This document shows positions 1 to 8,643 of a stretch of DNA of 64,000 nt, piece by piece. The first letter of the stretch is position 1; each line of letters opens with the position of its first letter. Under the pieces are notes generated by a model, which saw only the letters and a list, made by a program, of their open reading frames with translations, did not search any database and was not told where the DNA came from. Position numbers and translations under genes: made by a program. The DNA comes from Brevibacterium atlanticum (GTDB taxonomy: Bacteria > Actinomycetota > Actinomycetes > Actinomycetales > Brevibacteriaceae), in contig NZ_CP050152.1 in the NCBI RefSeq assembly GCF_011617245.1, positions 3,214,503-3,278,502 of the forward strand, written 5' to 3'.

Positions 1-1079
1 GCCATGTCCGCACCGATGAGGTCCTGTTCGGCTGAGATGAGGTCCCGCGCATTCGCGGAGAGTTCACCGATGAGCGCCTGGACCTCGGCCTCCGCCCCAC
101 ACTCGGAGAGCAGCGAGCGCACCTCCGCACCCTCACCTGCACCGAGGTTGCCGGTGCCGAAGTGCGGTGCGATGAGCGGCCAGGCAGCACTGCGCCGGGC
201 GAGGGCGATGATCGCGGTCTCCTTGCCCTCGCGCAGATCCGAGTACGGATCTTTGCCGTGCTCCTCGGGCTGACCGAAGATCGACAGCAGATCATCCTGC
301 AGCTGGTAGGCCAGCCCCAGGAGGGCACCCACCTGTCCGAGGAGGTCCTCGACTTCGGACCCGAGACCGGCAAGGACCGCAGCCGACCGCAAGGGCAGTT
401 CGAAGGAGTACGTCGCCGTCTTCTGGCGGCTCATCTCCACGACCTCGGCCAACTCCGGACGAACGCGACCTGCGCTGAGAGCGACATCGGTCAGCTCTCC
501 CGACACCGATTCGAGCACGGCCTGGTCAAGGGCCCCGAGAAGCCGCTTTCCGGTCTGCCCCGGCGGCGCTGCGCGGAAGACGATCCGGTGAGCGGTCGAC
601 AGCAGCAGGTCTCCGACCAACATCGCGGTGCTGCGGGCCGCCTGCAGCCGAGGCAGGGCGGGTGCGGGGCCGTCATCGGCCTCCCACTCCTCGAGCAGGA
701 GGCCGATGAAGTTCGGGCGCCCGCGCCGCATGAGGTCACCGTCGATGACATCGTCATGGAGGAGGAAGGCGAAATGGAGAAGCTCGACTGCGGCCGCGAT
801 GTGCACGGCCCGGTCTCTCGCCCAGGCGCACGACCGGGCCGAAGCGCCCGCACTACCCGGGACCTGCGAGGCCCCCAGCGCGTCGACCGCCCCGACGAGC
901 AGCCGCGGTCGCAGCAGCTTGCCACCGAGGACGCACCGCGAGGCCAGATCCCATGCGCGGGTCGCAGCCACCCCGAGTCCGGCCAGCTGCTGCGCTCGAG
1001 CCTCCATTTCGCGCCTGATCTCGGACTCGATTTCTGAGGTGATGGAGGGGCCGAATACGACGCCCGCGGCTGTGGTCAT
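1..1079 (-). CDS. crtE: Geranylgeranyl diphosphate synthase (polyprenyl synthetase), 3' end cut by window edge
   Basis: Condenses isopentenyl diphosphate with allylic diphosphates to give GGPP, the C20 precursor of carotenoids. About 359 residues are visible, starting at the ATG at 1079 (MTTAAGVVFGPS). The first Asp-rich motif HDDVID lies at about residues 108-113, and a second, reduced one (QDDLLSIFG) at about 261-269. A Gly/Lys segment (GKDPYSDLREGKET) follows, as in actinobacterial GGPP synthases. The frame is open to the left edge, so only a short C-terminus is missing. It is divergent from the MarR gene at 1195 across a short AT-rich region with a palindrome, which suggests repression by that regulator. 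Downstream genes, possibly crtB and crtI, lie outside the window. Confidence 0.93.
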   Translation of the reverse strand, partial: MTTAAGVVFGPSITSEIESEIRREMEARAQQLAGLGVAATRAWDLASRCVLGGKLLRPRLLVGAVDALGASQVPGSAGASARSCAWARDRAVHIAAAVELLHFAFLLHDDVIDGDLMRRGRPNFIGLLLEEWEADDGPAPALPRLQAARSTAMLVGDLLLSTAHRIVFRAAPPGQTGKRLLGALDQAVLESVSGELTDVALSAGRVRPELAEVVEMSRQKTATYSFELPLRSAAVLAGLGSEVEDLLGQVGALLGLAYQLQDDLLSIFGQPEEHGKDPYSDLREGKETAIIALARRSAAWPLIAPHFGTGNLGAGEGAEVRSLLSECGAEAEVQALIGELSANARDLISAEQDLIGADM

Positions 1080-1117
1080 CGATGAGTCCTTCGTTCGAGT
1101 TTCATCAGGCTCAACAA

Positions 1118-1141
1118 TATACTAAACTTTGGGTTAATATA
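1118..1141. promoter_or_regulatory. Imperfect palindrome in the crtE-crtR divergent promoter, candidate CrtR operator
   Basis: The arms ATACTAAAC and GGGTTAATAT are separated by TTT. Seven of nine arm positions pair, in an AT-rich island between two high-GC divergent genes. MarR regulators usually bind such palindromes between their own gene and a divergent target. CrtR of Corynebacterium glutamicum controls the crtE operon this way and responds to GGPP (recalled). Its role as operator here is inference. Confidence 0.5.
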
Positions 1142-1194
1142 AACGCGAAGCAACTCTTCTGCGTTGGAGGGGAATCGATCAGTAAGATGGCGCT

Positions 1195-1773
1195 ATGGAA
1201 TCACCGGAGGTCGGGGACAGTCACGACCCGATCACATCGAACATGTACACCGGCTCAGAGCACGGCTTCCCCGGTGACCTCGTCGATTCCTCGGGCCTGT
1301 CGAACGCTGACCGAGAGCAGATCGCTCACCTCATGAATTCCCTTGCCCGACTGCGCGAGGCCGAGCGCACCCTCTCGGACGCATCGCGGAAGTTCATGCA
1401 CTTGAGCGAACAGGACATGCGTGCACTCCACTACCTCATCGCCGCGAAACGCCAAGGTGAGGTAGTGACGCCGAAGATGCTCTCGGCACATATGAACATG
1501 TCGGCCGCCTCGGTGACGAAGCTGATCAACCGTCTGGAGCGCGGAGGCCACGTCATCAGGGGACTCCACCCCAGCGACCGGCGCGCCTACGCCATCACGG
1601 TCACCGAGAAGACGGCACGCTCGGCACGAGAGACCGTGGGTCGTTCACAGGCCCGACGCGTCTACGCCGCCGCCCGTCTGACCAGCCGCGAACGCGACGC
1701 TGTCATCCGCTTCCTCGACGGGATGTCAGAGGAGTTGTCCCTGAGCAACACCGACTGGGCGAAGCAGCCGTGA
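1195..1773 (+). CDS. crtR: MarR-family regulator of the carotenoid genes (CrtR-like)
   Basis: A 192-residue winged-helix repressor. The core (about residues 70-135) shows the recognition-helix segment SAASVTKLINRLERGG followed by a wing with SDRRAYAITVT, typical of MarR. The gene is divergent from crtE and is the first gene of the P450-crtYc-crtYd-crtU-phr unit; its TGA overlaps the GTG of the P450. By analogy with corynebacterial CrtR it may sense GGPP or a related isoprenoid and repress both directions. The ATG at 1195 has no strong ribosome-binding site, and a second in-frame ATG lies at 1243, so the start is not certain. Confidence 0.85.
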   Translation: MESPEVGDSHDPITSNMYTGSEHGFPGDLVDSSGLSNADREQIAHLMNSLARLREAERTLSDASRKFMHLSEQDMRALHYLIAAKRQGEVVTPKMLSAHMNMSAASVTKLINRLERGGHVIRGLHPSDRRAYAITVTEKTARSARETVGRSQARRVYAAARLTSRERDAVIRFLDGMSEELSLSNTDWAKQP

Positions 1774-3092
1774 CGTCGGCTCCTCGGGTGCAACGCTGCT
1801 CGGGAGTGAGCGAGCGCAAGGCCCTGCGCGACGACGAGTCGGCAGTCCCTGCTGTCGAGACCGTGAAGATCGGCACTGCCGCCCATGCAGCGAACGCCGC
1901 CCGGACCGCTGCGACCGCTGCCGAGGCGGCCGAATCCGACCGCAGCATGTGGCGGCTTCGCGCGTTCGCCCCGGCCCGGCAGGCCCTGCGTGCTCGCGGA
2001 CGTTCGAGACAGGCCGGCTTCACCGCGGAGAAGATCCCCCGCGGCCTCTTCCGCGCCCACCCGATCCTCATCTCCGACGGCCCGGACCATAACCGGCAGC
2101 GTCGGGAGGTGGCCCGGTTCTTCGCCCCGGCCGTCATCGCCGACCGGTACGGCGAGCACATCGCTGCCGCCGCGCAGGGCATCGTCGACGAGGCCGTGGT
2201 CACGGGGCGGTGCCGACTCGACGAGGCGGCTCTGCACTTCACCGTCGACGTCACCTCGCAGGTGGTCGGCCTCACCGAGTCCGCCACCGACAGCATGGCA
2301 GCGCGACTCGTCGCCTTCTTCCGTCAGCCTCCGGTCGACCTCGCCGCCGAGAATTGGGGGCGGACGAAACGCCAATGGATGCAGGCCGCAGTCAACGGCA
2401 TCGTGCCGCTCCTGCGCTTCTTCACCCACGATGTCCGCCCGGCCGTCCGCGCTCACCGGCGCGAGCACCGCGGCGATGTCATCTCCCATCTGCTCGACTC
2501 CGGGCACAGCACCGGCGACATCCTCGTCGAGTGCCTCACCTACGGCACCGCGGGAATGGTCACGACACGCGAGTTCATCGCGATGGCCTGCTGGCATCTG
2601 CTCGAGAACGAGGAACTCCGACGGAACTACCTCGCGGCCGAGCAGCCTCGGCGGCTGTCCATCCTCGAAGAGATCATCCGGGTCGAACCCGTCGTCGGGC
2701 ATCTCTATCGTCGCGCCACCTCGGCGATCGAGATCGGCGACGAGCACGACCGCACGGCCGTTCCGGCCGGTGACCTCGTCGATGTCTGCGTGCGTGAGGC
2801 CAATGTCGATCCCGAGGTCTACGGGGCCGACGCCGAGGCGGTCTGCCCGCATCGGAGCGGAGCCGCCCCTGCCGCGGGCCTGAGTTTCGGCGACGGCGCC
2901 CACAGCTGCCCTGGCAAACCGTTGGCCCTGTTCGAGACCGATGCGCTGCTCCACCGGCTGCTTGCCTGCGAGCCCCGGCTGCTCACGGAGCCCACCGTCG
3001 AGTGGGATGACCTCATCGAGGGCTACCGGATCCGCAACATCGACCTCGGCTTCGTCGTGCCCGCCCGTCCGGCCAGGCAGGCGAAACCATGA
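1770..3092 (+). CDS. Cytochrome P450, candidate carotenoid (isorenieratene) hydroxylase
   Basis: A 440-residue bacterial P450. Seen: I-helix AGMVTT (about residues 261-266), K-helix ExxR at 301-304 (EIIR), and the heme-binding loop FGDGAHSCPG with axial Cys380. The start is the GTG overlapping the crtR stop by 4 nt, so translation is probably coupled, and its own stop overlaps crtYc by 4 nt. Brevibacterium linens makes 3,3'-dihydroxyisorenieratene, and a P450 has been proposed for the ring hydroxylation. The position between the regulator and the cyclase genes fits that role, but the substrate is inferred. Electrons would have to come from a ferredoxin partner not encoded nearby. Confidence 0.88.
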   Translation: MTSAPRVQRCSGVSERKALRDDESAVPAVETVKIGTAAHAANAARTAATAAEAAESDRSMWRLRAFAPARQALRARGRSRQAGFTAEKIPRGLFRAHPILISDGPDHNRQRREVARFFAPAVIADRYGEHIAAAAQGIVDEAVVTGRCRLDEAALHFTVDVTSQVVGLTESATDSMAARLVAFFRQPPVDLAAENWGRTKRQWMQAAVNGIVPLLRFFTHDVRPAVRAHRREHRGDVISHLLDSGHSTGDILVECLTYGTAGMVTTREFIAMACWHLLENEELRRNYLAAEQPRRLSILEEIIRVEPVVGHLYRRATSAIEIGDEHDRTAVPAGDLVDVCVREANVDPEVYGADAEAVCPHRSGAAPAAGLSFGDGAHSCPGKPLALFETDALLHRLLACEPRLLTEPTVEWDDLIEGYRIRNIDLGFVVPARPARQAKP

Positions 3093-3520
3093 CCGCCGCT
3101 GTCGACGGCCTCGGGCATTGGGAGTACCTCGCCCTCATGGGTGCCTGTCTGCTCATCACGCTGCCGCTCGAGTTCGTGTTCTCGGCGCGGGTGTACCGGC
3201 GGCTGCCGCTTCTGCTCAAGGCTCTGCTGCCGGTGGTTCTCGTCTTCGCCGTCTGGGACATCGTCGCCATCGCTCGAGATCACTGGACCTACGATCCGCG
3301 GTTCGTCACCGGCATCGACCTCGGGATCCTGCCGCTCGAGGAACTCGTGTTCTTCCTCGTCATCCCGGTCTGCGCGCTGCTGAGCTACGAGGCGGTCGGC
3401 ACCGTGATCGGCTGGGTCAAGAGGCGCACCGCCCGCCGGATCGAAGCCTGCCATCCGACCACGGCCGCCCACCCGACGAGCGCCGATCCCCACCCACCGG
3501 GCGGAGGCGACATCCGATGA
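3089..3520 (+). CDS. crtYc: Lycopene cyclase subunit CrtYc
   Basis: A 143-residue integral membrane protein, one half of the heterodimeric actinobacterial lycopene beta-cyclase that forms the beta-ionone rings. Three hydrophobic segments are visible (about residues 15-30, 43-60 and 85-110), along with the family motif PLEELVFF at 82-89, whose acidic residues are thought to be catalytic. The C-terminal 30 residues are polar and Pro/His-rich. The ATG overlaps the P450 stop and the TGA overlaps crtYd, each by 4 nt, consistent with 1:1 synthesis with CrtYd. Confidence 0.93.
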   Translation: MTAAVDGLGHWEYLALMGACLLITLPLEFVFSARVYRRLPLLLKALLPVVLVFAVWDIVAIARDHWTYDPRFVTGIDLGILPLEELVFFLVIPVCALLSYEAVGTVIGWVKRRTARRIEACHPTTAAHPTSADPHPPGGGDIR

Positions 3521-3840
3521 TCGCTGAGTACACCGTGTGGACCGTCATCGGCATGCTCGTCGTCATCGGCCTCGAACTCTTCGTCGTCCGCAGCGGCATC
3601 TTCCGCCGCGTGCAGTACTGGGCGGCGCTGGCCATCTGCCTGGCCTTCCAGTGCCTCGTCGACGGATGGCTGACGAAACTGTCCGACCCGATCGTCATCT
3701 ACAACCCGCAAGAATTTCTCGGCATCCGCTTCCCCTTCGACATCCCCATCGAGGACTTCGGGTTCGGCTTCGCCATGATCACCGCGGTGCTCATGCTCTG
3801 GCAGCGTGCCCTCAACCACCGCACCGAGGAGGCCCCGTGA
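3517..3840 (+). CDS. crtYd: Lycopene cyclase subunit CrtYd
   Basis: A 107-residue membrane protein, partner of CrtYc. The start is the ATG at 3517 inside the crtYc stop. It has hydrophobic helices at about 6-24, 33-50 and 82-97, and the motif PIEDFGFGF from residue 77, which matches PxE(E/D) in the other subunit. Together the two small proteins correspond to the fused bacterial/fungal cyclase domains. The stop overlaps the GTG of crtU. Confidence 0.92.
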   Translation: MIAEYTVWTVIGMLVVIGLELFVVRSGIFRRVQYWAALAICLAFQCLVDGWLTKLSDPIVIYNPQEFLGIRFPFDIPIEDFGFGFAMITAVLMLWQRALNHRTEEAP

Positions 3841-5423
3841 ACCCGCGCGACCCCCACGCCGTCCGTATTTCCGCCACCCCCGGACGTGACCGTCTGCTCC
3901 GGCCGAAGACCGTGACCGTCATCGGCGGCGGCATCGCGGGCTTGTCGGCCGCTGTGATCCTCGCCGAACGCGGAGTCGAGGTCACGATCGTCGAATCCGG
4001 GCCCCGCCTCGGCGGGCGTGTCAGTGCGTGGCCGCTCGGCGATGACCGGACGATGAGCCGGGGATTCCACGCGTTCTTCCGGCAGTACTACAACCTGCGC
4101 GACCTGCTGACCCGCTCCGACCCTGACCTCGATCGTCTTCGACCGATCGCCGATTATCCGCTCACCCGCCGAGGCGGCCCCACCGATTCCTTTGCCTCGA
4201 TTCCGCGGACTCCCCCGTTCAATCTCCTCGGCTTCGTCCTCGCCAGCCCCACCTTCCCGCTGCGCGGTCTGGCCGATGTCGATCTGCGCACGGCCGTCGA
4301 GCTCATCGATGTCGATTTCCCGGACTCGTTCTCCCGGTATGACGGAGAGTCGGCGGCGGCGTTCCTCGATCGCCTCCGCTTCCCCGAGCAGGCGCGTGAC
4401 CTCGCCCTCGAGGTGTTCGCACGGTCCTTCTTCGCCGATCCGGACGAGTTCTCCGCCGGTGAACTCGTCGCGATGTTCCACACCTACTTCGCCGGTTCGG
4501 CCGAGGGCCTGCTCTTCGACGTGCCCGATGACGATTACGACACCGCTTTGTGGGCGCCGCTCGGGCGCTATCTGCAGAATCTGGGGGTGAGGATCGAGAC
4601 CCGAACGGAGGCTCGCTCGGTCTCCCGCACCTCCCGCGGCTGGAGTGTCGAGACGACCGCCGGAGACATTGAATCCGATGCCCTCGTCCTCGCCGCCGAT
4701 CCGGCCGGGACCAGGCGACTCATCGCCACGATCGAGGCGCATGGCGACCGCACTTCGCAGAACTGGTTCGACCAGGTCGAAGCAGGGCGCAACGCCCCGC
4801 CCTTCGCCGTGCTCAGGCTCTGGTTCGCCGAGGCGGCCTCTGCTGAGCGGCCAGCGTTCCTGGGGACGAGCGGCTTCGATCTGCTCGACAACGTCTCCGT
4901 GCTCGACCGCTTCGAGACCGGTGCCGCACGGTGGGCAGACGAGCACTCCGGTTCCGTCGTCGAACTCCACGCCTACGCCCTGACCGATCCGCAATCAGAG
5001 GGCGAGCTCATCGAGCGGCTGCTCGCGGATCTGCACGAGGTGTATCCGGAGACGCGGCAGAACGAGATCCTCCATCGCGAACTCCTCATCGAATCCGACT
5101 GCGGACTCACCGACACCCGACCCTGGGGCGAGCGCCCCGGGGTGACCACTCCGCTTCCGGGCTTCGTCCTGGCCGGCGACCACATTCGGTGCGAACTGCC
5201 GGTGGCGCTCATGGAGCGAGCGGCGACCACCGGCTACCTCGCCGCCAATGAACTGCTGGCCGGGTGGCGGGTCGAGGGCACCCCGGTCTGGTCACCACCA
5301 CGGAAGGGCCTGCTCCGCCGCGGACTGCTGGGTCGGCTGCGACAGGACCGCCGGCCTGAAGGACCGATGGGGCGTGGCCCGCTTGGCAGCCCACACCGGT
5401 CGAAGGAAGAGTCGAATCGATGA
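3837..5423 (+). CDS. crtU: Carotene desaturase/methyltransferase CrtU
   Basis: Converts beta-carotene rings to aromatic phi-rings by desaturation with a methyl shift, giving isorenieratene. The protein has 528 residues from the GTG at 3837. The N-terminal FAD dinucleotide-binding motif VIGGGIAGLSAA lies at about 28-39, followed by the acidic end of beta-2 (VTIVESG) and RxGGR-type residues (GPRLGGRV). The C-terminal FAD motif is PGFVLAGDHI. Length and motifs match actinobacterial CrtU. It lies in the 4-nt-overlap chain between crtYd and phr. The FAD-dependent enzyme probably acts on membrane-bound carotene. Confidence 0.93.
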   Translation: MNPRDPHAVRISATPGRDRLLRPKTVTVIGGGIAGLSAAVILAERGVEVTIVESGPRLGGRVSAWPLGDDRTMSRGFHAFFRQYYNLRDLLTRSDPDLDRLRPIADYPLTRRGGPTDSFASIPRTPPFNLLGFVLASPTFPLRGLADVDLRTAVELIDVDFPDSFSRYDGESAAAFLDRLRFPEQARDLALEVFARSFFADPDEFSAGELVAMFHTYFAGSAEGLLFDVPDDDYDTALWAPLGRYLQNLGVRIETRTEARSVSRTSRGWSVETTAGDIESDALVLAADPAGTRRLIATIEAHGDRTSQNWFDQVEAGRNAPPFAVLRLWFAEAASAERPAFLGTSGFDLLDNVSVLDRFETGAARWADEHSGSVVELHAYALTDPQSEGELIERLLADLHEVYPETRQNEILHRELLIESDCGLTDTRPWGERPGVTTPLPGFVLAGDHIRCELPVALMERAATTGYLAANELLAGWRVEGTPVWSPPRKGLLRRGLLGRLRQDRRPEGPMGRGPLGSPHRSKEESNR

Positions 5424-6898
5424 GCGATGACCACCTCACGCTGGTCTGGTTCCGCGACGACTTACGCGTGAGCGATCACGAAGCGCTGACGGCAGCCCGT
5501 GCCGACGGCCAGGTGATCGGCATCTGGATCAGAGAGCAGCGTGACAGCGACGGCCTCGGACCCCGTCCGCTGGGAGCGGCGGCCCGCTGGTGGGCGCACG
5601 AATCCTTGCGCGCCCTGGGGACCGCACTCGACGGGCTTGGAATTCCGCTGCTCTTCGCCGCCGGATCCGCCGCCGACATCATCCCGCAGGCTGCTGCGGA
5701 CCTGGGAGCCGATGCCGTCCGCTGGTCGCGTCGCTATGCGCCGGCCTCCCGCGACCTCGACGCGCAGATCAAGACCCGGCTCACCGACTCCGGGATCGCC
5801 GCGCACTCCCATCCCGGAGCGCTGCTCGTCGAACCGTGGACGATCAGCCCGCAAGGCGGGGACTTCTACAAGGTCTTCACCCCGTACTTCACAGTCGTGC
5901 GCGATCGCCAGGTTGGGGACGTTCTTCCGGCCCCGACCAAACAGACGCCGCCGTCCGAAGCTCTCACGACAACGATCAACGATCACGACTGGGCGAAAGA
6001 CCTCGACGACCTCGGCCTCCGCGACGGGACAGATACAGACACCGGCGGAGCCACCTCGGCGACGGTTCCGCAATGGTGGACATCGACCGTCGCGAACCAT
6101 TGGACTCCTGGATGCAGGGAAGCCCAACGACAACTACGCGACCTCGGCGACAGCATCGATGGCTACGGCGACTCGCATGATGTCCCGGGCGATCCAGACA
6201 GCACCTCGGCACTGTCACCGCGGCTGAGATTCGGGGAGCTCTCCCCCAGGCAGGCCCTGGCTGCTGCGCTCGACCTGCCGGAGATCAGCGACGATGACCG
6301 GTATGCGTGGATCCGGCAGCTCTACTGGCGGGAGTTCTCCTGGCACCTGGCCTACCACCTGCCCCACGTCGAGACCGAGCCGATGCGCCCGGAGTTCGCA
6401 CGCTTCCCCTATGAGGACGATCCCGAAGCACTCCAGCATTGGCAGAACGGGACGACCGGGATCCCGTTCGTCGATGCGGGCATGGCGCAGCTGTGGCAGA
6501 CCGGGTGGATGCACAATCGGGTGCGGATGGCCACGGCGAGCTTTCTGACGAAGAATCTGCTCATCGGCTGGTGGCACGGTGAGCAGTGGTTCTGGGACAC
6601 GCTTGTCGATGCCGATGAGGCCAATAATCCGGTGTCGTGGCAGTGGGTGGCCGGGTGCGGGGCCGATGCCGCCCCATACTTCCGCATCTTCAACCCCGAA
6701 CGTCAGCGGGAGCGCTTCGACCCGCACGGTGAGTATGTCAGCCGGTGGCTGGGCCAGGGTCTGGGCGGCCTCACCCAAGCCCAATGGACCGCCCAGGCCG
6801 AACGGACCGGCGAGGACTGCGAGCCGATCGTCGACCTCAAGGCCTCACGGCAGGCAGCGTTGGCGGCCTATGACCGAATGAAGGCCGAATCGGACTGA
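5420..6898 (+). CDS. phr: Deoxyribodipyrimidine photolyase (class I CPD photolyase/cryptochrome family)
   Basis: Light-driven repair of cyclobutane pyrimidine dimers using FAD. The 492-residue protein has the photolyase N-terminal start VWFRDDLRVSDH and the FAD-binding C-terminal domain with WMHNRVRMATASFLTK near 363-378, followed by NPVSWQWVAGCGADAAPY. It is the last gene of the crtR unit, with its ATG overlapping the crtU stop. Pairing of photolyase with carotenoid genes is common in light-responsive actinobacterial clusters. Its final 31 nt overlap the convergent gene at 6868-8487. Confidence 0.95.
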   Translation: MSDDHLTLVWFRDDLRVSDHEALTAARADGQVIGIWIREQRDSDGLGPRPLGAAARWWAHESLRALGTALDGLGIPLLFAAGSAADIIPQAAADLGADAVRWSRRYAPASRDLDAQIKTRLTDSGIAAHSHPGALLVEPWTISPQGGDFYKVFTPYFTVVRDRQVGDVLPAPTKQTPPSEALTTTINDHDWAKDLDDLGLRDGTDTDTGGATSATVPQWWTSTVANHWTPGCREAQRQLRDLGDSIDGYGDSHDVPGDPDSTSALSPRLRFGELSPRQALAAALDLPEISDDDRYAWIRQLYWREFSWHLAYHLPHVETEPMRPEFARFPYEDDPEALQHWQNGTTGIPFVDAGMAQLWQTGWMHNRVRMATASFLTKNLLIGWWHGEQWFWDTLVDADEANNPVSWQWVAGCGADAAPYFRIFNPERQRERFDPHGEYVSRWLGQGLGGLTQAQWTAQAERTGEDCEPIVDLKASRQAALAAYDRMKAESD

Positions 6899-8487
6899 GC
6901 GCGACGCCGGGCCTCGGCGGCGATGTTCTTCGCCATGGCGGGGAAGATGAACCGGTGGAAGGGAGCGACGAGGGCCCAGTAGAGGCTCCCGCGCACTCCG
7001 GAGGGGATGAACGTCGCCGTCTGGTGGTAGTCGCAGTCCCCGCCGGTGTCCCTGCCAGTTTCCCCGTCCGAGTCCGCGCCTTCCCTGTCGGAGTCCGCGA
7101 CCTCGAATTCGAGCCAGGCGTAGCCGGAGACCTTCATCTCGGCCCGGAGCAGCAGTCGCGAGTTCGGTTCCAGCTCCTCGACTCTCCACCAGTCGACGGG
7201 GTCGCCGATGCGCAGGGTGTCGGGCAGGCGTCGACCGCGGTTGAGGCCGGCTCCCCCGACGGCTTTGTCCCAGATGCCGCGGATCTTCCAGGCCAGCGGC
7301 CATGAGTACCATCCGTTCGACCCGCCGATCCCCTCGATCACCGGCCATACCTCGGCGGCCGTGACACCGGTGATCGTCGTCGAGCGTTCATCGCAGTAGA
7401 TGCGTCGGCCCGCCCACTGCGGATCGTTGGGCAGCGGGAGGGCCGCCTCGTCGAGCTCTCCGGCGTCGGCGTCCCAGTTCGTGTCCACGGCCCCTTCGAC
7501 TTCGCGGCGTAGGGCGAGTCGGACGGCGTCGGCGAATCCGATGAGCCCGGACTCGGGCGGTGGGATGACCGCGTCGACGTCGTGGTCCGATGCCACGGCG
7601 TCCTCCTGCAGGGACTGGACGAGCGGGAGGGTGAGGCTGAACGGCAGCGGGGTGACCAGGCCGACCCAGATGCCTGACAGCGTCGGGGCGGGGAGCGGCA
7701 GGGCGATGACGTGGCGGGGTTTGAGTCCTGCCACCTCGGCGAAGGTCCGCATCACCTGCGCATAGGTGAGGATCTGACGCGAACCGATGTCGAAGGAGCG
7801 GTTGATCGTCTCGTCCACGTCGGCGGCGGCGACAAGATAGTAGAGGGCATCGCGCACCGACAGGGGTTCGACGCGGTTGGACACCCAGTTCGGTGCCGGC
7901 ATCCACCTCAGGGTCGTGGCGAGGTGGCGGATCATCTCGAACGATGCCGATCCGGAGCCGATGATGATGCCGGCGTTGAAGACGATCGCGTCGACTTCGG
8001 AGTCGAGGAGGATGCGGCCGACGTTCGCGCGGGAGCGCATGTGCTTGGAGAGTTCTCGGTCTTCGGGGTGGAGTCCGCCGAGGTAGACGATGCGGGCGAC
8101 ACCGGCGGAGGCGGCCGCCTCGGCGAAGCGTGTGGCGGCCTCGGCTTCGTGTTCTTCGAAGTCGCCTCCGGATCCCATGGAGTGCACGAGGTAGTAGACC
8201 GTGTCGATGCCGCGGAGGCTCTCGCTCAGACCGTGCCCGTCATCGAGGTCGACGGTGCGCACGTCGGTGTCGGCTGCCCACGGCACCTGCTTGAGCTTCT
8301 CGGGTCGACGCACTCCGACTCGGACCTCGTGGCCGGCCTGCAGCAGGCGGGGCACGAGGCGGCCGCCGATGTAGCCGGTCGCGCCGAGCACGAGAGTGCG
8401 GCGCGGGGTGCGCGTCTCCCGGATGATCTCGTCGCCGGGTGTCGTGGAGTGTTCGCGGCTCGGTCGGTTGCTCGTCTGTCTGTTCAT
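6868..8487 (-). CDS. NAD(P)-binding (NmrA/SDR-like) protein with C-terminal DUF2867
   Basis: 539 residues. The N-terminal half is a Rossmann domain with GATGYIGG at about 35-42 and an NmrA-like core (YYLVHSMGSGG). It lacks a clear YxxxK catalytic pair, so it may be a binding or atypical reductase protein. The C-terminal part (about 370-539) contains WYSWPLAWKIRG and FIPSGVRGSLYWALVAPFH, typical of DUF2867. Such fusions occur beside carotenoid and photolyase genes in actinobacteria, but no reaction can be assigned. An Asp/Gly-rich insert lies near residues 465-485. The gene converges on and overlaps phr by 31 nt. A palindrome lies 62-84 bp upstream. Confidence 0.85.
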   Translation of the reverse strand: MNRQTSNRPSREHSTTPGDEIIRETRTPRRTLVLGATGYIGGRLVPRLLQAGHEVRVGVRRPEKLKQVPWAADTDVRTVDLDDGHGLSESLRGIDTVYYLVHSMGSGGDFEEHEAEAATRFAEAAASAGVARIVYLGGLHPEDRELSKHMRSRANVGRILLDSEVDAIVFNAGIIIGSGSASFEMIRHLATTLRWMPAPNWVSNRVEPLSVRDALYYLVAAADVDETINRSFDIGSRQILTYAQVMRTFAEVAGLKPRHVIALPLPAPTLSGIWVGLVTPLPFSLTLPLVQSLQEDAVASDHDVDAVIPPPESGLIGFADAVRLALRREVEGAVDTNWDADAGELDEAALPLPNDPQWAGRRIYCDERSTTITGVTAAEVWPVIEGIGGSNGWYSWPLAWKIRGIWDKAVGGAGLNRGRRLPDTLRIGDPVDWWRVEELEPNSRLLLRAEMKVSGYAWLEFEVADSDREGADSDGETGRDTGGDCDYHQTATFIPSGVRGSLYWALVAPFHRFIFPAMAKNIAAEARRRAQSDSAFIRS

Positions 8488-8549
8488 CGGTGTGTCCTTC
8501 CAGACTGCCGGGGCCGGCTGTCAGAATTCGAGTCTACACAATTTATTAT

Positions 8550-8571
8550 CCTATGAGATATTATCTCTAGG
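8550..8571. promoter_or_regulatory. Palindrome upstream of the DUF2867 gene, candidate operator
   Basis: CCTATGAGATA is followed directly by TTATCTCTAGG. The arms pair over ten positions with a single bulged T. It sits in an AT-rich stretch between the divergent start codons at 8487 and 8644. It could bind a regulator of either gene; which one is unknown. Confidence 0.4.
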
Positions 8572-8643
8572 CGGTTACTGATGCGCGAGGCTCCTCCGCG
8601 TAGACTGATGACCCATCCGCACTCGACGGCGAAAGGCGGCATC

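Noticed and set aside
162-1037. Long plus-strand open frame
   Set aside because: Antisense to crtE, whose catalytic motifs are clear on the minus strand; the plus-strand product is low-complexity Arg/Gly-rich.
1662-2954. 430-codon minus-strand frame
   Set aside because: Mirror frame of the P450 gene; no recognisable domain.
3699-4994. 431-codon minus-strand frame
   Set aside because: Lies across crtU and crtYd, which have clear family motifs on the plus strand.
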